A stretch of 64,000 nucleotides of DNA from Angiostrongylus vasorum (GCA_018806985.1 JADANN010000391.1:248001-312000), one strand, 5' to 3'; positions 1 to 12,200 are shown, counted from the stretch's first letter. Made by a program: numbers and translations. The notes: generated from the letters alone by a model not told the origin.

Positions 1-190
1 ACAATGACTCGCGATGGCCTACCGGTGTGTCGAGCCAGTGCTGCTATCCTCCCAGACAAGTCTGGTGCTAATTTTTCGACCTTGGAGGGATGGAAGGCTT
101 GGTGGACCATGGGCGCCTGGATGGATCTCACGTGTGTTGCAGGGCGGCTCTGACCACTGTGCCACACGAGCCACTGAGTGTATTGTGTGT
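1..190 (-). repeat. SINE-1 copy (tRNA-headed SINE), cut by the window edge
   Basis: Read on the minus strand, this starts with a polymerase III A-box-like head (GTGGCACAGTGGTCAGAG), then a B-box-like segment near 128-135, then the family body containing CCAGACTTGTCTGGGAGGAT. The same order of blocks recurs at about ten places in this window in both orientations, which defines the family. The 3' part lies outside the window. Family status is seen in sequence; the tRNA origin is inferred from the boxes. Confidence 0.75.
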
Positions 191-206
191 TAATTTGACC
201 TTCCCA

Positions 207-241
207 GGCTCTGAAGAAGGCGAAATGGCCTATAAGTCAGG
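207..241 (+). ncRNA. degenerate hammerhead-like motif of a Penelope-type terminal repeat
   Basis: The stretch GGCT then CTGAAGA then a GGCG/GGCC arm matches the better copies at 36915 and 41124, and the preceding AATTTGACCTTCCCA matches the sequence before 41124. The GAAAC block and the cleavage triplet are no longer intact, so this copy is probably inactive. Confidence 0.4.
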
Positions 242-845
242 TATTGCGGATAAATAATGCAATAACAACTTCGGGGGCTACGCATCAAGAAAACAGTGAA
301 TTAATGATAAATACAGAGGATAATAGAAATTCGGTCTTAAACTTTGCAATATTCTTCTTACCAAGATTTTCGAAGGACATGTTTTCCAAAGCATACGAAA
401 TGTTATGCGTTTAATACTTATTGATTGGTTTTCTAACGTAAGCGCACCCGTAAGGAGCTAATGAATTCGCTATATCTCCCAGAGTATGGTCAACAACGTT
501 TAAGTGCCAGAAATATAAAAAGTGTGGAGACAAAAGTTACTTCAGAACAAGGTATTAGAACAACGTGCATAGAAAGTACTTTGTAAGATATAAGGAAAAT
601 GAAGGAAGATCCACGGTTGTAAAGCTGTATGTAAAGTTATAAACTCTATTAAGCTTTACAATACCAATCTGATGGTGAATCACCACAAGCATTAGTAAAA
701 GATATTTTGTGTAGTGATATGCTTTATTGCCACCGGCAACTTTCGATTTCTCAACCATGGTTTTTCACATATCACAATGATTATTCCCATTTGATTTTCT
801 TTTTCGGATGCGATTGACTGGAAAAGTGACCTCTCATATTTCTAG

Positions 846-1028
846 GTGATTGCGGGAATGGATATTGGTATGGACGGAATGTGCGAGGGAGAGCGGAGAA
901 AGCTGATCATCCCGCCTGAGCTCGGTTATGGAGAGAAAGGTCGACCACCACGTATTCCTGGAAATGCACCGCTCCATTTCGAGGTTTTACTCGAAAAAAT
1001 TATCAAGCCTGAGAAGACGGAACTATAG
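846..1028 (+). CDS. FKBP-type peptidyl-prolyl cis-trans isomerase, terminal exon (partial gene)
   Basis: A 3' splice acceptor (ATTTCTAG) ends at 845 and the exon reads 60 codons to a TAG stop. The protein has the C-terminal half of an FKBP domain: the [19 protein letters not shown] helix segment, then the [13 protein letters not shown] strand and flap with the conserved IPPxLGYG, then [15 protein letters not shown] as the last strand. FKBPs catalyse cis-trans isomerisation of X-Pro bonds and this domain binds FK506-type ligands. The chain ends in KTEL, close to the KDEL/HDEL ER-retrieval signal, so it probably belongs to the secretory-pathway FKBPs that assist collagen and other secreted proteins. 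Retrieval by KTEL is inference. The upstream exons should lie left of the window; 200-840 shows no further FKBP exon that I can see. Note that the first residue of this exon is Val, not a start codon. Confidence 0.85.
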   Translation: MIAGMDIGMDGMCEGERRKLIIPPELGYGEKGRPPRIPGNAPLHFEVLLEKIIKPEKTEL

Positions 1029-1078
1029 TTCAGTTTCGATCCAGGTCTTTCGTCTTCCATTATTTTTAATACGTACGA

Positions 1079-1084
1079 AATAAA
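1079..1084 (+). terminator. poly(A) signal AATAAA of the FKBP gene
   Basis: An exact AATAAA lies 50 bases after the FKBP stop codon, the usual place for a nematode cleavage and polyadenylation signal. Confidence 0.65.
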
Positions 1085-1829
1085 TATGTATACATATCAC
1101 GTGTCGCTGCAACCCCTCAAAAAAGTTTTACAACAAAGAAAACTGACCTAGTTGGATTAATCACAGAATACCTATGGTAAACCGGGAACACTCGAAAAGC
1201 ACGAGCATCTGAAGATTTCAAGGAAAATAATGTTGGCCCTACATCCATCACGTCATTCGAGGAGAAGTGCACAAATCTTCAAGATGCTGCTGACCTCTCG
1301 CTTATGATCCTGATTCTCTCCACGGAAGACGACTGTGAGGCAACTAACTGAAGTAAAGAAATTGTGGAATGAGGTAAGCGCGGAGGTCGGGCACGAAATA
1401 CGTAAATAAGGAAGAATTTCGCACGAGTTTGTCATTGATCTGCGGGGTATCAATGCTCTCTACTCTACTCTACTATTAAGATCTGCTATTAAGCAGAAAA
1501 AACTCGTGCGGTATGAAGAATCAGTGAATAGAAGAACAATGGCTCTACGCCCTAGTATGCAAGATAATAAAAGTCTTTGTTTGCAGAACATTTAAGAAAC
1601 GCTATCAAACGCTGAACAGTAAAACAAACAGGCATCCCCGAAAGATCCTCTGATACGAAAGCGTTGGTTAGGACGAATATGGAGTGGCTGCTGAAACCTC
1701 AGACCCATTCTAAGCTGCCTAAATCATGAGGGGACTAACGTGACGATCTGCACCTACAGTGCACTCATGCTTGCACTGCCGTACTCGATAGTGCACTGCA
1801 GGCAGGAAAGATAACAAATCACGTCATCG

Positions 1830-4445
1830 TACTGGCCAGGAGGAAAAAAAACGTCACATATTCAACGCCCTCTATGACATCGAAGGAGAACGGTTTTTCG
1901 GACACGCTACAATAGAGAACTCGGTGGCGTCGGCGTTCTCGTCTACAGAAATTTGGTCATGAAGATCGATTCGTTTGAACAATTAACAACGACACTTACG
2001 GTTGAGGAGATGTGGATCAATACCGGCTTTGAAAATCTTCGTCGTCTAAGCAACGGCATCAAACCATGACGATGAAGAATTCAGGGCATTCTATTTAGAA
2101 TTGGAGAACTTCTACAGAGAAGACCACATATTCTCAAAGGTAATCACTGGAGATTTCAACGCCAAGATTGGACCCAGAAGAATGCTTGAAAAACGTCACA
2201 TTGGGACCCACGAATGAGAATGCAACGAGAAGGATAAGCGGCTGTCTGAATGTACGACGACTATGTCGATAGACTTAGTCATCCATGATAACTCGCAATT
2301 CCAGAAGGCCCACCCTCAATGGGAGTCTCTCAGTGGAGAGTACCATAAAGAAGTAGACCAAATCGCAGCAAATCGAAGGCTTTGCTTTACCGATATCGCT
2401 GCTGTCCCAAAACTCTGCATGGGATCAGACCGTCGTCTCCTTCGTGCCAGATTTCATTCTTTGCGGTAAATGAAAAAAAGCACTAAATTAAAAAAAATGA
2501 AGTCACAAACCCACCATAAAGTGGGACTTTTTCAGTTCATTAGTCGTGAAGCTTCCGTTATTGATAATATCGACGAGAAGCACGATCGGTGGATTCGACA
2601 CCGCGTTATCGCTGTAAGAGCTGAGAATTCGATAATCACCAAGAGAGGTCTGCGTCCAGAAACATCCAAGCTGATACGCCAGCGTGGAATCGCACAAGCT
2701 AGAAGCAATGGCCAACGCACGTCCGGAATTGCAAAACAATGCGGACAGGCGATGAAAGATCTTAAAGAGAGAAGAGCAGCAGTAATGGTCGAAGCTGCAG
2801 AGGCTGGAAAGAGCACTCGTAAAGCTAACCGAAACTTCGCTAAATACAGGAACTAGATAACGGTACTCCCATGGTACACACCCAGATGGACAGCTTCCAG
2901 AAAGGCAATGGAGAAAATTATTCATAGTTACTACTGCGACCTCTTCGATTTCCATGTTCTTACTCGTCATATGAAATAAAAGAGGATAGAAATGTCGCCC
3001 CAACGTTTTCCTTTTGAAATAGCTTTTCGTCGGTGGAAAATCGAACAACATCTGGTCCGGAGACGAGAAGACCTGAATACCTGAACAACGCTTCGCCTGC
3101 AGAAGACCAGCAAGGCCGTGCTACTGTTCAGGAATGGTGACCTTCACGATATCGGCAACTATCGCCCAATATGCTTACTGTCTATCGTCTGCAAACTCTT
3201 CATTCTAGCTATTCTAAAAAAAGATTAGCAGGACGCTGGACGAAGGAAAGCCGTAGGGGCACGCAGAGTTTCGAAAATGATTCAGAACGATAGACAGCGC
3301 CCACATGATAAACAAGACTCATTAAAGCATTGCGAGAGTACAAGAGACCGCTCTGTCGCATTTCTATTGATTTAAAGAAGGCTTTTGAGTCAGTCTACGT
3401 AGAGGCAGTCATGGAAGCCCTGGATAGCCATGGCGTCCCTACTCACTATATAAAGGTTCTCGATGAGCAAATGAGCAACATAAAAAATTTCTCATCCGAA
3501 ATATCACCATTCTACAACTTAACATCGATGTCAAAAGAGGAATTATGCAAGGCGATACCATCCGGGCAAGATTATTCACCGCCACCCACGAGATCGTCAG
3601 GCGAGCATTCGAATGGGACACCATATTAGTGAAAATTGATAGTCAGTAATTACATCCTTTTCACTTGTTACTCTGATGGCGCCATTGTTATAATACCAAG
3701 CATTATCCAAGTGTAACGAATAATAGCCAACTTTGATAACGTTTGTGGAAAGATTGGTCTTCGACTAAATCTCACAAAAATGGTGCTCATAAGGAACGGA
3801 TTGGTTTCGTATGCCCTATTCACCCTCAATGGCATAAATATCTCTGAATAATCTAGCTACGTCTATCGAGGTCGAGAAGGTCAGCATGGTAAACGAGTTG
3901 GCTCCGTTGAGCAAGAGGAAGCCAGCGGTTTGAGTGCTTTCAAGAGAAAGGAGGATGTAGTGAAGAAAAGAAAGAACACCCGTCTCCGCGTCCACATTTT
4001 CGATTGCACGATTGATGAAAGATCACTCAGCGTTATTGAACGTGCAGTCGAATGGACGATGCTAGGAGTATCCCGTGTCATGCAAGTAAGGCAAGGGATC
4101 CGAAGCTCAGACCTGCGTCAACGATCAAAAAATCAAAGGTGCCGTTTTGTGCGCCAAACTGTCGAAAATAAGGTGGGCCGGATATGCAATCTGTATGAAC
4201 GATAACCGATGGGCAAGAGCTGTTACTGACCGGATTCCTCGACGTCACTGCAGGAAAACCATTGGCCTGATGGTCAAAGTTCTTTACAAATACTCTAGAA
4301 AAACGATATGATGATCAAAAGAGTCCCTAGAGCGAAGAGAACGCACTGGGTCACTCTTGCACACGATAGGGAGAAGGGGAAGTTTTACTGGCGCCTGCTC
4401 GAGTGACACAACGATCAGTGGCACGACAAGTGATACAGATGAATG
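1830..4445 (+). mobile_element. degenerate RTE-type non-LTR retrotransposon (LINE)
   Basis: All three plus-strand frames together give the RTE order. First come endonuclease pieces near 2080-2450 (YREDHIFSKVITGDFNAKIGP with the GDFNAKIG motif, then NSQFQK and SDRRLLRARF). Next is a linker rich in Arg/Lys/Glu (2470-2860, LKERRAAVMVEAAEAGKS), followed by reverse transcriptase pieces: HDIGNYRPICLLSIVCKLFI near 3150, ISIDLKKAFESV near 3360, and the IGLRLNLTKMVLIRNGLVSY segment near 3760. The C-terminal LRVHIFDCTIDERSLSVIER and GIRSSDLRQRSK (3980-4130) precede the WVTLAHDREKGKFYWRLLE end (4345-4405). Stops and frameshifts break every domain, and the FADD catalytic box is lost. It ends in GTGATACAGATGAA, like the copy at 31700. 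The copy is dead. Confidence 0.88.
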
Positions 4446-4919
4446 GAAAAAAAAGTCGGAAAAAACATCATGACGGTCACAAAGTGTAAGAAAAAAACAC
4501 GATGGGAAAGTCGATGCAGCGAGAACATGACTTGTTATGCTAATAATACAAGATTCAGCAGGTCTCCACTAAGATATTGACGACAACTGAGGAGATCTTT
4601 CATCGAACATTTTGGTCGCTTTGAACAATAGGACACCAAAGTTTGACTATGAACGACATCTATATAGAATTACATTGAATAGCTGTGTCAATGCTTCTAG
4701 CCCCTTTGCTGAATAGAATAATATGGGAATGTTTATTTTCTATCAACACTTTCTCAACTATGCCCAATTTCTCGTTGCACTCCCTACGACACCTACACAG
4801 ATGACACCAGACAGGACATGTTCATATGTAAGTTTATACGTTACATATACGTATATATACATATATCTGCATGGTTATATCTATTTTTGAAAGCTGAGTT
4901 TTACGTACCGATGGCGTGT

Positions 4920-5110
4920 TCCGTCGGCGAGTGTGGCGCAGTGGTCGGAAGCGCCCTGCAACACACACGTGGAATCGATCACCACCCCCCATGGTCCCCT
5001 AAGCCTTTCATCCCTACGAGGTCGCCAAATTGTTACCAGACTTGTCTGGGAGGATAGCAACACAGCACTGGCTCGATACATCGGTAGGCCACCTCGGCCA
5101 TTGTAAAGCC
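4920..5110 (+). repeat. SINE-1 copy
   Basis: It has the head GTGTGGCGCAGTGGTCGGAA, then a B-box-like GGAATCGATCACC, then the body block ACCAGACTTGTCTGGGAGGA and the GCTCGATACATCGGTAGGCC block, in the family order. A 3' tail remnant (GTTGATCAATCCTTAAGGGATG) follows at about 5170-5190. Confidence 0.8.
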
Positions 5111-5254
5111 CAGACATGTATTCAATCATCTGTATTCAAATCTGGAAACGTTGACATGATCGTTCGGCGTTGATCAATCCTTAAGGGATGCGCCATACAT
5201 CGGATTTCATTAAGCACCATTTGACGTGATTAAATGCGTATCTGGAATATACGT

Positions 5255-5430
5255 TGATTTTCGTTGTCCTACCGATGTATGAAGACACAGCTGTTATCCC
5301 ACAAAATAAGTGTTGCACGACCACCAGGCATGAAGGCTTGGTGAGCTTGGGGAGCAGAGTCGAACCGACGACAACGTATGTGTTACAGCGGACCTCTAAC
5401 CAATGCGCTACACGTGCACCGATAAGACAA
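5255..5430 (-). repeat. SINE-1 related copy, minus strand
   Basis: On the minus strand the head reads GGTGCACGTGTAGCGCATTG, then a B-box-like segment, followed by the conserved CCTACCGATGTAT block read in reverse at 5265-5280. It is more diverged than its neighbour at 4920 and lies in the opposite orientation to it. Confidence 0.6.
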
Positions 5431-5810
5431 AGCATATGGATTCGCATTTTCGTACAGAAGTTCAATGACGAGTTTTATCAGGGCGTGATTGGTTGAGTGA
5501 GGTTACGCAATATCCATTTCTTGAGCTGACTAACTTTCTGCAATACTTCAAGCATTTGTAAGTGAATGGATTTAAAATAACTACTTTCCATACCACATTT
5601 GCTTTATTTCCAACTATTTATTCATTATTTTCTTACTCAAACTGTGCCTTAACAGTCAAATGAAGTCAGGGAAAGTCGCCAACTCGCGGGCGCTTAGCAG
5701 AACGGCTTAGAGAAAACATTGATGAGAAGAAAATGTGGGTATAGAAGAAGAGTGAAAAATCGGGAAGGCAAAGAACAGGAGAAGGGTGCGCGGTACTGAA
5801 GGAAAGGTAA

Positions 5811-6165
5811 TCAATGATGCTCAGATATTTGCAAAACTCCGGACCGCAAGTGTCTGCGGTAGGGAACGAACGCGCTATTGTCATTTCCGGGGAGTAACGC
5901 GTTCACCACCACACCATGCGGAGTCTTCGTTTCGGCTGTCTCCCAGCTAGTTCTATCGATCTCAATCACCCGTCAGCGGAATTGACCCTCATGGTGTGGT
6001 GGTGAACGCGTTACTCCCCGGAAAGGACAATAGCGCGTTCGTTCCCCACAGCAGACACCTGTGGCCCGGAGTTTTGCAGATATCTCAGCATCATTGAAGT
6101 TATATTGCGCAATATATCCTGCCATTAAAAAAGAGTAGGCAATAAATAATAAGTTAAAATTGTGA
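5811..6165. mobile_element. fold-back element / palindromic MITE, copy 1
   Basis: Left arm (about 5811-5925) and right arm (about 5988-6100) are inverted copies. Both hold the blocks AACGAACGCGCTATTGTC, CCGGGGAGTAACGCGTTCAC and CACCACACCATG. An outer part TTGCGCAATATATCCTGCCA with AGGCAATAAATAA follows at 6107-6165. The same blocks recur at 7014, 20095, 30780, 37690 and 47335. No protein is encoded. The likely class is a non-autonomous DNA transposon (inference). Confidence 0.7.
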
Positions 6166-7013
6166 AAGAACGGTGTTCATAGGAAAGCCGGACCACTAGA
6201 GACCTGCTTGTAAGTGGACCAATCAATGATAGGCAATTTCTTGCCATATTAAGGCAAATAAAAAGATCAACAATACTTTCCTTGTGGTAATAAATCTATC
6301 ATTCTTTCCGAGTTTTCATGTCTCGTAATTGTCCCTCAGTTACTACGTCGTATAAAACTGGTGTTTAAGGAAAATCCGTTATCGGTAGCTGTAAGTATTT
6401 ATCGCGTGAGAACAGGCCTCCATCGGAGCGTATTACCTATACCTTTTCTTTTAAGTGAACATGAATTCGGCTTATCACATTGTATTCAAGCTGTCGGTCG
6501 ACTAATCGCAGGATTGGCTTACGTCGCAGGAATAGCTGCTGTCGTGGAAGAAAAAGATTTAAGGAAACAAAGCAATTTTCTTCCAATCCACAAACACCGA
6601 CGACAAAACCGAAACAGCAGCCTGTGCTGACGACCTAAGAACTTCTGGGATGGCTCTTTCGGGTCTCCAAAAAAAATCACGCTCGACCACCTCTCTGCCA
6701 GTTAATAAGGAGAAAACTTCGCAAATCCTCAAGTTGCAGCTCAATTCACAACCATACCGTACTACCTTCATGATTGATGGTTGCGAGAAAGTAAAGCTAA
6801 TGGAGGAAGTGCTAAAAATTGCATTATAAGTGATGACAGCTTATCTAAGCATGTATCTGAATAAATTGAGCCTCTTGTAGAATTTATAGACATGAGAAAA
6901 AGTCCAAAAATGCCAAAATTATCGGTCTAATTGTTCGCGCTTACACTATGATCCAATTCTGAACTAACTTGGCCAGAAATTTTCCTTTGATGGTGTCATG
7001 TAATATAAGTTCT

Positions 7014-7378
7014 ATGATGCTGAGATATTTGCAAAACTCCGCACCGCAGGTGTCTGTAGTGGGGAACGAACGCGCTATTATCCTTTCCGGGAAGTAACGC
7101 GTTCACCGCCACACCATGTGGGTCCTTCGTTTCGCCTGTCTCTCAGCTAGTTCTACCGATCACTGCCATGAGCAATCACCCGTCAACGGGATTGATCTGG
7201 GGAGCCCAGATCGGCATTGAACCCAGTTAAGCTGAGGCTATGGTTATAATCACAATCTTAACCTTTTTTATTTACTGCCTATTCTTTTTAATGGCAGGGT
7301 ATGTTGCGAAATACAACTTCTATAACATACCCTGTCATTAAAAAAGAATAGGCAGTAAATAAAAAAGGTTAAGATTGT
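7014..7378. mobile_element. fold-back element copy 2 with a near-perfect terminal hairpin
   Basis: Positions 7014-7200 hold the inner blocks of the family (GATATTTGCAAAACTCCG, GAACGAACGCGCTATTA, AACGCGTTCACC). Positions 7252-7308 and 7322-7378 are inverted copies of each other: ACAATCTTAACCTTTTTTAT is followed by TTACTGCCTATTCTTTTTAA, then the mirror image. Arms of about 57 bases with only a few mismatches would form a stable hairpin. Confidence 0.75.
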
Positions 7379-7379
7379 C

Positions 7380-8389
7380 CTGTAATATCCGTAAATTTTT
7401 AGTTGACTTGACAATAGAAAATTAATATTGGAAAACCTTTAATAAGATGAAAGAAAAAGTGGTACAACATAATCTTTCCAGCACGTGCCATCAAATTTCC
7501 CGGTGAGCGATTGCGTATGACAAGTGTGCCACTCTCTGATAACAGTTCTTTATTCCGACGGAAAAAATAAAATCTTCTGTCGATCAGACAAGAAGGACCT
7601 GCCAGTTTTTATTTTACGAAGACAAGTGTTTATTGGTCATCAACATCTGTTAGTGATAGTCGTAAGCGAAATTCTGTGATTGCGGACCGTAGTGGTAAGC
7701 GCCCAAGCGCCATAATCGACGTCTCCAAACCGGACCGTATTGTCCTAAACGTCTCAGTTTTGTAAAAACTAGGAAATTGGAGTATTGATAAGTATTTTAG
7801 ATAACATGAAATTTATCCTGGATTAAAATATTTAGTAGTCATCTACACATAGGTAGAATGTCAGATTGAATATTAAGGATAGAAGGTAAGTAAGTGACTT
7901 GTTCTTTACGGAACCTGCTGGGTTAGGTTTTAGAGCTGAACATTTCTGAACGGCTCATGCCTATGAATTGTTTTTAAAACGTTTCAGAAATTTCTAGAAT
8001 CTCTAAAATACATTCCACTGCATGAAATGTGACTAATCTATCGATGCTCGTATTAAAGTTGCTTGCTGCTGTTGCTCTACAAAGCCGCTTTTTTGCACTT
8101 TTTACCAAGCTGATTCTTGTAAATGCTGATGGAACGGCGGATAAGAAGAAAAGTGAAAAAAGAATTCGCTGTGTTTGAAGATCTATATCTTACTCTAGAA
8201 ACGAAAGCACTCATCACTTAATCAGGAAACTTAGATAATTAGCTGGCATGTTTTCATATGTCGTGTCGGCCCCAACGATTCTATTCCAGCTAGTGTTGTA
8301 ACATTACCAAATGTAGCATATGCTCAGAAACGAACTGGCTCTACAATGCTTCGAGCCACCAAGTCTCTCACACTTGCAGGATAGGGAAA
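7380..8389. other. stretch without recognised genes
   Basis: I see no coding exon, SINE head or transposon block here. Short ORFs have no splice context or motif that I recognise. Confidence 0.4.
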
Positions 8390-8625
8390 ATGCCTGCGGA
8401 CTCGTCTGCGACAAGCTCAGTCCCTCCAATTCACTTAAAAACGCCTCATAATACGGCTATCTCAGGAATCCAGGAAGAATTGACTCGTCCAACGTTCATT
8501 AACATTCGAGAAGGAGACGATGAAATCTTTGGGCGGCAAGCAAAACTAGCCGTAAAAAAATTGATAACTTTCGTGAGATATGAGGAAGTGAATCGAATGT
8601 GTGAAGTACTAGGATCTGTACAGTA
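8390..8625 (+). repeat. SINE-2 copy, diverged, head missing
   Basis: Body blocks of the second SINE family are visible in order: a CTCAGGAATCCAGGAAGAAT segment, a CATTCGAGAAGGAGACGATG segment, AGATATGAGGAAGTGAATCG, and GTACTAGGATCTG (compare GTGCTGGGATCCG in better copies). The tRNA-like head is not clear. The 96- and 135-codon open frames over this stretch are by-products of the SINE. Confidence 0.5.
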
Positions 8626-9479
8626 TGATAGGTGTGATGCTGTACCACGTAATAAAGCAATAAATAGTGAGATACAATAATGGGATTCGACTTGTTGTGC
8701 CGCTGCTGACTTGAAGATGGACTGCTTGCAGAACTCATTGTATCTCTGAAAGAATTCTAACCTTAAAATGGTAAACTTTTTTCTGATGCGCAAAAAAGTA
8801 GTGGATTCTTGAGAAGATTTTTGGAATATCGGAAACATCGTTAGCCCGGCCAAGTCAGGATTTTCTGGTAAAACAACGCTCCACCAACATTTTCACGAAA
8901 ATAAGGAAAGAAGGCAGGCCACGGAATATAAAGTCGTGGCCAAACCTTCAATCGGACCGACCTGACCGTCTCCACGGATAGCGGCAAAAAGGATTAAGGA
9001 AGGATACAAAAGGGGTTCAGCGTTGATTCATCCCTTAGCAAGGGGTCAATAATTTGACATCATCTAGCATCTAGGGTAGTGTTGAATATGTGTGCAGGTA
9101 ATTTGCAAAACGGGCGTTTAGTTGACTTCGGCGAGAATAATCGAAATATTTCCTTTCATTGTTCAGCTCACACGAGTTTGTTATAAAATGGATTAGAGGG
9201 GAGTGAGTTTTATGAGTGATGTATGGATACCTTTCACGGTGATAACGGAGACTCATCAAATTTTAAACAGTGATTTACATTACCATTGTGCTAAGACAAG
9301 GTTTTTTTTCGTAGTAGAAGTTTATTATCGCTACATTATAGCATGAGGGATGGAGGGCTTCATTGTTCAAGAAGCGGACTCGGATCTGTGTACTATACAG
9401 CACATGCAGCAACTATGCTATTCGCCATAGTAAGTTTCAACTTATTAATATTATTATCTTTAGGACACTTTCTGACTTG

Positions 9480-9665
9480 ACACACACCATGCTGATCCCA
9501 GCACTTCTTGCATTTGATTCGCTTCCTCGCATTCACCATTCACGAAGGTCTTTCCACTTTTTTGCACGTGGTTTGCCCTGCTGTTTGAAGATTTTATTAT
9601 CTTCATCACGAATGTCGTTGAGTAGTGGTCGAGTCAATTTTCCATGGAATGGTGAAATAACCCTG
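9480..9665 (-). repeat. SINE-2 copy, minus strand
   Basis: On the plus strand the reversed family end reads GCTGATCCCAGCACTTCTTG, then CGCTTCCTCGCATTCACC, then a GCACGTGGTTTGCCCTGCTG segment and CACGAATGTCGTTGAGTAG, matching the copies at 17150 and 45392 in the same orientation. Confidence 0.65.
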
Positions 9666-10784
9666 ATAAAGCGCTCTCACATGGAATAGAGAGGCTTAGC
9701 ATGTTTCACAAAAGTGTGGTGCAGAGTTCCTGATCCAGAAGGGTTAGAGGCTGGGTGGGCCTGGCAGTACCGAAAGAGTTCTTTCTTGAGCTTATACTAA
9801 AATTCCCACCGGATGGGGGTGGACCCAGTTTATGTGTGAAGGCTGAGCCGTCAGTAACACAGGGAATCACTACCAATGCGCCGATCGATGAATTCAAACA
9901 TAAAGTACAAAATTGCTTGTTTTCAATGACGTAAACGACTTTTTTTCTGTGTTCTGCCTTTTTAATTAGTTGCTGTGTACAGGTGGGGATAGTTTTTTTC
10001 TTTTTTGTAAGAAATGCCTAAGAAATTTCGTTAGTTCAATGTGCAGTTGATTTACGGCGACGAAGAAGTTTGTAAATAAAAGTAGGAATGAAAATTCTGT
10101 AGTCAGAGGGAGATCCCATCCATCTATCGACTTTAAGTGTCTCTCTATCGTTGAAAACCGTCGCGACGGCGTTGGAGAATTTATAAATGGGGTATGGACA
10201 TGCCGTGAAGAGGTCTTCGATCTTTTTCCTATCGTTTGAATTGATTACCATGCAATAAGAAAATCAAAAAATAATGTGGAAAACACAATAAATAATACCG
10301 AAGGAAACTACCAAAAAAAAAGAAAGAAAAAGTTCGAAGTGCCAGAACCCCATTACCAAATAAATGATATTTCGAAAAATCGTCTCTAGACACTGTGGGG
10401 TCCTTTCATTGATTTGCTAACATGAAGCTGATAAAAGAAAAAACTTTGTTCTGCTATCGTTTCGGTGCCTCCACCTTGCTCAGAACTAGACTGATCCGAG
10501 TCAATTGTCCAGAAATCTTTCCTCTTCCGGTGTGGGTGCTGGTGATTGCATCAAGTCGTCCAGCGGAGCATCGTTCGAACAAAGTAACCTCACTTAGAAG
10601 TAATCTTTTATACAGGACTGCTGTTATTGGTAGTGATCGGCACGGTTACAACAACTTGTTTTCTTCCTCGGACATTTCATCCTGCATCAGTAGGTATCAC
10701 CACCAGCTACCACAGAGCGTAATAACATTTCAAAAAACTGACTTTCACTGTATTCACCACACAGCACAGCTACTATTAGGAGGA

Positions 10785-10990
10785 GTATAGCACAGCAGTT
10801 AGAGATGCTCGAACAGTGCAAGATGTCACTCTCTTCGGTGCGATCTCGTACCCGAATAATCGAACTCTCCATCCGTCCCGTTTCAAAAGCGAAAACTGCG
10901 GGATTCATCGGTAGGAGACCACAAGCCGTTCTATAGGCCAGATATGCATTTAATCGCCTCTGCGATGCTGCGAATGGAGTCAAATGTATG
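10785..10990 (+). repeat. tRNA-headed SINE, diverged
   Basis: AGTATAGCACAGCAGTTAGA is an A-box-like head, and AATCGAACTCTCC near 10857 is B-box-like. The blocks ATCGGTAGGAGACC and GCCAGATATGCATTTAATCG that follow match the 3' half of SINE-1. It is therefore a SINE-1 relative with a different middle. Confidence 0.5.
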
Positions 10991-11044
10991 GCGCTTCTCT
11001 GAGACGTTCGCTGACGCTCAACTTTTCATAATTTGTCACTCTCA

Positions 11045-11345
11045 TAGGATGCATGTAGCACAGTAGTTAGAGGTGCCCTGCAATATACATAGAATCGATC
11101 CCACGCCCCTAGGCCCATCGAGCTTTCTATCCCTCCTGGATCGGAAAATTGTAGTCAGACTTGTCTCGAAGGATAGCAACACTGACTCAATACATCGGTA
11201 GGCCACAACTAGTCAACGTCAAGGACACACGCGCATTCGACGCATGCATTCAACCACCTTTACCAATGCTTAGTGAAGTTGGATGTATGCAGCATACCAG
11301 CGGGAGTGGTCAACACCGTGAGCAACACACATGATAAAGGATGAA
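11045..11345 (+). repeat. SINE-1 copy, nearly complete
   Basis: It has the head GCATGTAGCACAGTAGTTAG, the B-box-like AGAATCGATCCC, the body TCAGACTTGTCTCGAAGGAT and ACTCAATACATCGGTAGGCC, and a late block with ATGCATTCAACCACC. It ends in a short run built from ATCCTTTATC units (11340-11360), the usual simple 3' tail of this family. Confidence 0.8.
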
Positions 11346-11837
11346 TCCTTTATCTTTTATCATCCTAATGGCAATTGTATTTTTTTAAATGGGAGGTACC
11401 TAGGTTTATAGAACAAATCTTCACCTTCACTTTAGGTCTAAATATTTGTGAATTGCTCACAAAAGTATTCTGGACGGGAAATCGCATTATCAATCTCATT
11501 CCATTTCATAACATAAACTATTTTTGGGCGTATAAATTTATTCCCCCTACTACCTAATTTTCACTGCCTTCTTAACCAACTTTTAGTACATATATATTTA
11601 TATACATATAAATGTAAATATAAATACACACTAACATACCGTATCCATAAAGTTGTCCATTTGTGGTGGCAGAGAAGCAGAGGAGTATTGAGAACAGCAG
11701 AAAAAAGAGCGAAAATACGAGGCATTGCTGAAATCGGATTTTCTAGAAACAGTTATAGAAACTTTTCACCCGATAAGCTTGCCGATCCTTAACAAAAACT
11801 TGTGGAAAGTAGTCATATAGGATGTTCTTGATGGTTT

Positions 11838-12200
11838 ACCGCCTCTTCGTGGCAGGGAGGTGTACCTGGGCGTGGGGCTGCTTTGTACAGCTGGGGGATT
11901 CGTCCACCGGGTCTTCCAAACTGGGAAGAAGCCCGGCGTTTCCATCAGGAAGCCGTGAGAAGAGTAAACCATTACCAGGATTCACCACCGTCCTGGTATC
12001 AAAGTCGCATGGTGGCAAATCTCCCCCTGATCCACAAGGGCGGCGGCTTCATGTGTTGGTAGCGAGCAAGAGCAGACTTTGGCTAGGCTGACTTTGGGAC
12101 TTTTCGACTTTGGGGAACTACAGTGGATGGAGCAGCAAAACTCCGAAAAAAATGGAAATTATGATGGGGCCGTGTAATCAGTGAAGACGGGCCATTCAAG
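11838..12200 (+). repeat. 350-bp repeat R4, copy 1
   Basis: It begins TTTACCGCCTCTTCGTGGCA, carries GAAGCCCGGCGTTTCCATCA, GTCCTGGTATCAAAGTCGCA and CTGATCCACAAGGGC, and ends GGGCCATTCAAGTATCCAAG. Three further copies lie at 55640 (minus), 56888 (plus) and 61752 (minus). Each is GC-richer than its surroundings and open over long stretches in more than one frame. I do not recognise the class; no conserved domain is visible in any frame. Confidence 0.6.

Noticed and set aside
2503..3051. 182-codon open frame on the minus strand
   Set aside because: It lies antisense over the RTE ORF2 linker and has no motif of its own; it is a shadow of the LINE.
6361..6771. Overlapping plus and minus open frames near 6.4-6.8 kb
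   Set aside because: No motif, no shared splice sites and no second exon; not enough for a gene call.
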